DNA from: an uncultured Duncaniella sp.
GTDB taxonomy: Bacteria > Bacteroidota > Bacteroidia > Bacteroidales > Muribaculaceae
NCBI GenBank assembly: GCA_910584825.1
Contig: CAJUCI010000005.1
Span: forward strand, 57,413 to 121,412
DNA length: 64,000 nt
Reading direction: 5' to 3'
Positions within the stretch are counted from its first letter, which is position 1. Each line of letters opens with the position of its first letter. Of the stretch, positions 61,995 through 64,000 are shown one piece after another. The position numbers and the translations under genes were made by a program. The notes beneath the pieces were generated by a model. It was not told the DNA's origin. It did not search any database and saw nothing but the letters and a program-made list of their open reading frames with translations.

Positions 61995-63031
61995 AGCTGC
62001 GCGGGATAATGCTTGGCGTTACGTTCGCTTATGGTCTTGCGGGCGAGTTTGGCCCACTCCTTGAGGTAGTCTTCGGTCCATTCCGAGCCGTCACTTGAGG
62101 CGGTGGACTGAATCATCGAGCAGGTCTCGTCCTTGTCGGCGATGTCCCACATCAGCACTGACACCTTGTTGGCGTCGGCCCAGTCCATCCAGGCCTTCCA
62201 TGACTCGTAGTCGATGGGGCCGTCGCCGGTGTGGTCCATCGAGCCGCATTCCGAAACGATGAGTGGCAGACCGGCTGCGAGAGCCTTGTCGGCCTTCTCG
62301 CGGTTCCAGTCCTTGTGAGTGCCGGCATAATAGTGGAGCGAGTAGAGCAGGTTGTCGGCCTCGACGGGGCTTTCGGCTGCGATGTCCACATCCTGGTCCC
62401 ATTTGGGCGTGCCGACGATGACTACTGCACCGGGTGCGTTCTTGCGGATTACGGGTATAACCTCCGAGGCATAGTCCTTAATCTCCTGCCACTGGATTTC
62501 GAGCGGCTCGTTCCAGATTTCGTAGAGGATATTGGGGGTGTCGCCATACTTTTCGGTGATGACGGTGAAGAACTTCTTGGCGTTCTCGAGTGTGTTGTTG
62601 TGCGAATGCCAGTCACATATTATATACATGTCATTGGCTATAGCCGCGTCGATGGCGGCCATTGCAAGGTTGACGGCGTTGGCCGAGTCGGCCTCGAACG
62701 AGTTAACGCAGTCACCGCTGGCATGTGCGCCGATAGCTGCGCGGGTGATGTTCGCGCCCCATTTTTCTTTCAGGGTCTTGATGGTGCCGGCATTGTAGAA
62801 GCGGCCCCAGTTGGAGTGCCAGCCGAGCGACGGGCCGGTGAGCACTACGGTGTCGCCTGCGGCGTTGAGGAGGGCGGTGCCGCTGACATGCAGAGGCGAC
62901 ACGAACGCCTCAACCGAATCGGCTGAGGCATCCTGACCGGCTGATGATGTTGACGATGCGCCTGAGCAGGAGCAGAGTCCTGAGGTGGCAATGGCGGCAC
63001 TCAGGAGGAAAAAAGCAATAGAAGTTCTCAT
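61991..63031 (-). CDS. GH5 glycanase lipoprotein, GH5_2 endoglucanase-like
   Basis: A 346-residue lipoprotein (LCSCSGASS) with a GH5 barrel. It opens with SGTALLNAAGDTVVLTGPSLGWH and contains WGANITRAAIG, YIICDWHSHN, acid/base Glu in ILYEIWNEPLEIQW, LHYYAGTHKDW and nucleophile Glu in LIVSECGSMDHTGD. These resemble GH5_2 endo-beta-1,4-glucanases, which fits cutting at glucose residues of glucomannan; a mannanase cannot be excluded. It overlaps both the AraC gene (ATGA) and the esterase gene (ATGA), so all three are translationally coupled. Confidence 0.85.
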   Translation of the reverse strand: MRTSIAFFLLSAAIATSGLCSCSGASSTSSAGQDASADSVEAFVSPLHVSGTALLNAAGDTVVLTGPSLGWHSNWGRFYNAGTIKTLKEKWGANITRAAIGAHASGDCVNSFEADSANAVNLAMAAIDAAIANDMYIICDWHSHNNTLENAKKFFTVITEKYGDTPNILYEIWNEPLEIQWQEIKDYASEVIPVIRKNAPGAVVIVGTPKWDQDVDIAAESPVEADNLLYSLHYYAGTHKDWNREKADKALAAGLPLIVSECGSMDHTGDGPIDYESWKAWMDWADANKVSVLMWDIADKDETCSMIQSTASSDGSEWTEDYLKEWAKLARKTISERNAKHYPAQL

Positions 63032-63903
63032 ATTAGGGCTTTATGATGCTGATAAATGTCGCGGAATACTTTGGGCGAGTTGCCTTTCTTTTTCTTGAAG
63101 ATGCGGTTGAAGTTGGATATGTTGTTGAACCCGCATTCGTAGCATATCTCGGCCACTGAGGTTGTAGAGTCGACGAGTGCACGTGTGGCATGGCCGAGGC
63201 GGATGTCGATGAGATAGTCGGAGATGGACCGGCCCGTGCGCAGCTTGAAGAAGCGGCTGAAGGCGGTAGGGGTCATGCCCACGAGTCCGGCAAGGTCGGC
63301 GAGGCGGATGTCCTCTTTGTAGTGCTGGTTGATGTACTCCTGCACTTTCGTTACGCGGCGGCTGTCGCCGGTGGGGCGGTGTGAGGCGAACGATGATGAC
63401 GACAGCACGCGGTAGTCGCCGCTCTCGGCCAGCTCGTGAAGTATGGCCATCAGTTCGAGCATGCGGAAAAATCCGACTTCGGTGTGCGTGAGGTTGTCGA
63501 GACGGTTGAACACTTTCATTATCGCGCGCGAGTTGAACGCGATGCCGTTGGAGCAGAGCTGCAACATGCGTCTGATGCTCGACAGTTGGGTCTTGGCAAG
63601 CAGTGACTCTCCGAAGAGGTCTTGCGAAAATTGTATTGTAATCTCGCGAATCTTGTCATTGGCGCACTGGTGCTGCTCCCAGCCATGCTCGATGCCGTTG
63701 CCGACGAGCACGAGGTCGTATTCGCCGAGCGTCTCCATCGAGTCGCCCACGACGCGGCGCGCGCCTACACATCCTGCAAGGAAGTTAAGCTCGTACTCGT
63801 CATGGCGGTGTACGGGATAGGTGAAGCGGTCCTTGAGCCTGTCTATCAGGTAGAAGCAGTCTTTTTCGGACAGCGGTGTGATTTCTGTGATAATCTTGTT
63901 CAT
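63028..63903 (-). CDS. AraC-family transcriptional regulator of the mannan locus
   Basis: A 291-residue regulator with an N-terminal cupin-like sensor (TYPVHRHDEYELNFLAGCVG, GEYDLVLVGNGIEHGW) and a C-terminal double helix-turn-helix (DIRLADLAGLVGMTPTAFSR and TTSVAEICYECGFNNISNFN, ending GNSPKVFRDIY). It heads the AraC-GH5-esterase-GH5 run and overlaps the next gene by 4 bp, so it is expected to sense a mannan-derived sugar and activate the locus. No HTCS or SusR-like regulator is seen in the window. Its ATG 63903 lies 97 bp from the window end. Confidence 0.92.
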   Translation of the reverse strand: MNKIITEITPLSEKDCFYLIDRLKDRFTYPVHRHDEYELNFLAGCVGARRVVGDSMETLGEYDLVLVGNGIEHGWEQHQCANDKIREITIQFSQDLFGESLLAKTQLSSIRRMLQLCSNGIAFNSRAIMKVFNRLDNLTHTEVGFFRMLELMAILHELAESGDYRVLSSSSFASHRPTGDSRRVTKVQEYINQHYKEDIRLADLAGLVGMTPTAFSRFFKLRTGRSISDYLIDIRLGHATRALVDSTTSVAEICYECGFNNISNFNRIFKKKKGNSPKVFRDIYQHHKALI

Positions 63904-63956
63904 GGTGTCAGGTGAGCAGACGGATGAATAGGAATATAGTAGAGGTTTTAGTAGAT

Positions 63957-63976
63957 GACAAAAAATGAATTTTGTC
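63957..63976. promoter_or_regulatory. Inverted repeat upstream of araC-type gene, candidate operator
   Basis: GACAAAA (63957-63963) and TTTTGTC (63970-63976) form a perfect 7-bp inverted repeat with 6-nt spacer, 54 bp upstream of the regulator ATG. It could be an autoregulatory site; no full promoter match is seen before the window ends. Confidence 0.3.
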
Positions 63977-64000
63977 GGTTATATTGTTGATTTTTAATTA

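Overview
The window looks like a chromosomal stretch from a gut Bacteroidota, order Bacteroidales; the gene content, fairly high G+C and protein style point to Muribaculaceae, but that family assignment is inference. Supporting signs are two SusC/SusD pairs, an ECF sigma/FecR pair, many surface lipoproteins, and repeated matches to the Bacteroidota promoter pattern (TTTG, 19-20 bp, TAnnTTTG).

Left part (1-6.8 kb): the 5' part of an MTA/SAH nucleosidase gene, a tatA-tatC pair, a secreted GH2 beta-galactosidase, then a divergent ECF sigma factor and FecR anti-sigma factor. From 6.8 to 16.2 kb lies the locus this pair probably controls: a SusC-type transporter with an N-terminal STN signalling domain, its SusD lipoprotein, a lipoprotein resembling import-associated zinc metallohydrolases but without HExxH, a FISUMP lipoprotein, and two tandem DUF4369/TlpA-like thioredoxins. 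A stand-alone N-terminal domain of a GH31 enzyme follows (16.4-17.1 kb).

Middle part (17.2-40.4 kb) is mostly housekeeping on the minus strand: etfB-etfA-acyl-CoA dehydrogenase, purL, a CDF metal transporter, a rhomboid-rhomboid-EEP phosphatase-M3 peptidase operon, an initiator tRNA with textbook promoter and terminator, a large secreted modular protein, and mazG-nuclease-M16 protease. On the plus strand there is a secreted protein of unknown function. This part also holds a REPIN-like element and long hairpin repeats.

Right part (40.4-63.9 kb) is one long minus-strand polysaccharide utilisation locus. Its content predicts acetylated (gluco)mannan as substrate: AraC regulator, GH5_2-like glucanase, acetylesterase and GH5 mannanase; SusC/SusD; two surface glycan-binding lipoproteins; a GH26 mannanase with an inserted module; GH94 cellobiose phosphorylase; a second GH26; GH130 mannosylglucose phosphorylase; a GPH sugar symporter; and an AGE-family mannobiose 2-epimerase. 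Surface enzymes and binding proteins would cut and capture the chain, SusCD would import oligosaccharides, periplasmic GH26 would release mannobiose, and in the cytoplasm the epimerase plus the two phosphorylases would finish both mannose-mannose and glucose-glucose units by phosphorolysis. No alpha-galactosidase is present, which fits glucomannan better than galactomannan.

No CRISPR array, rRNA, prophage or transposase gene was seen.
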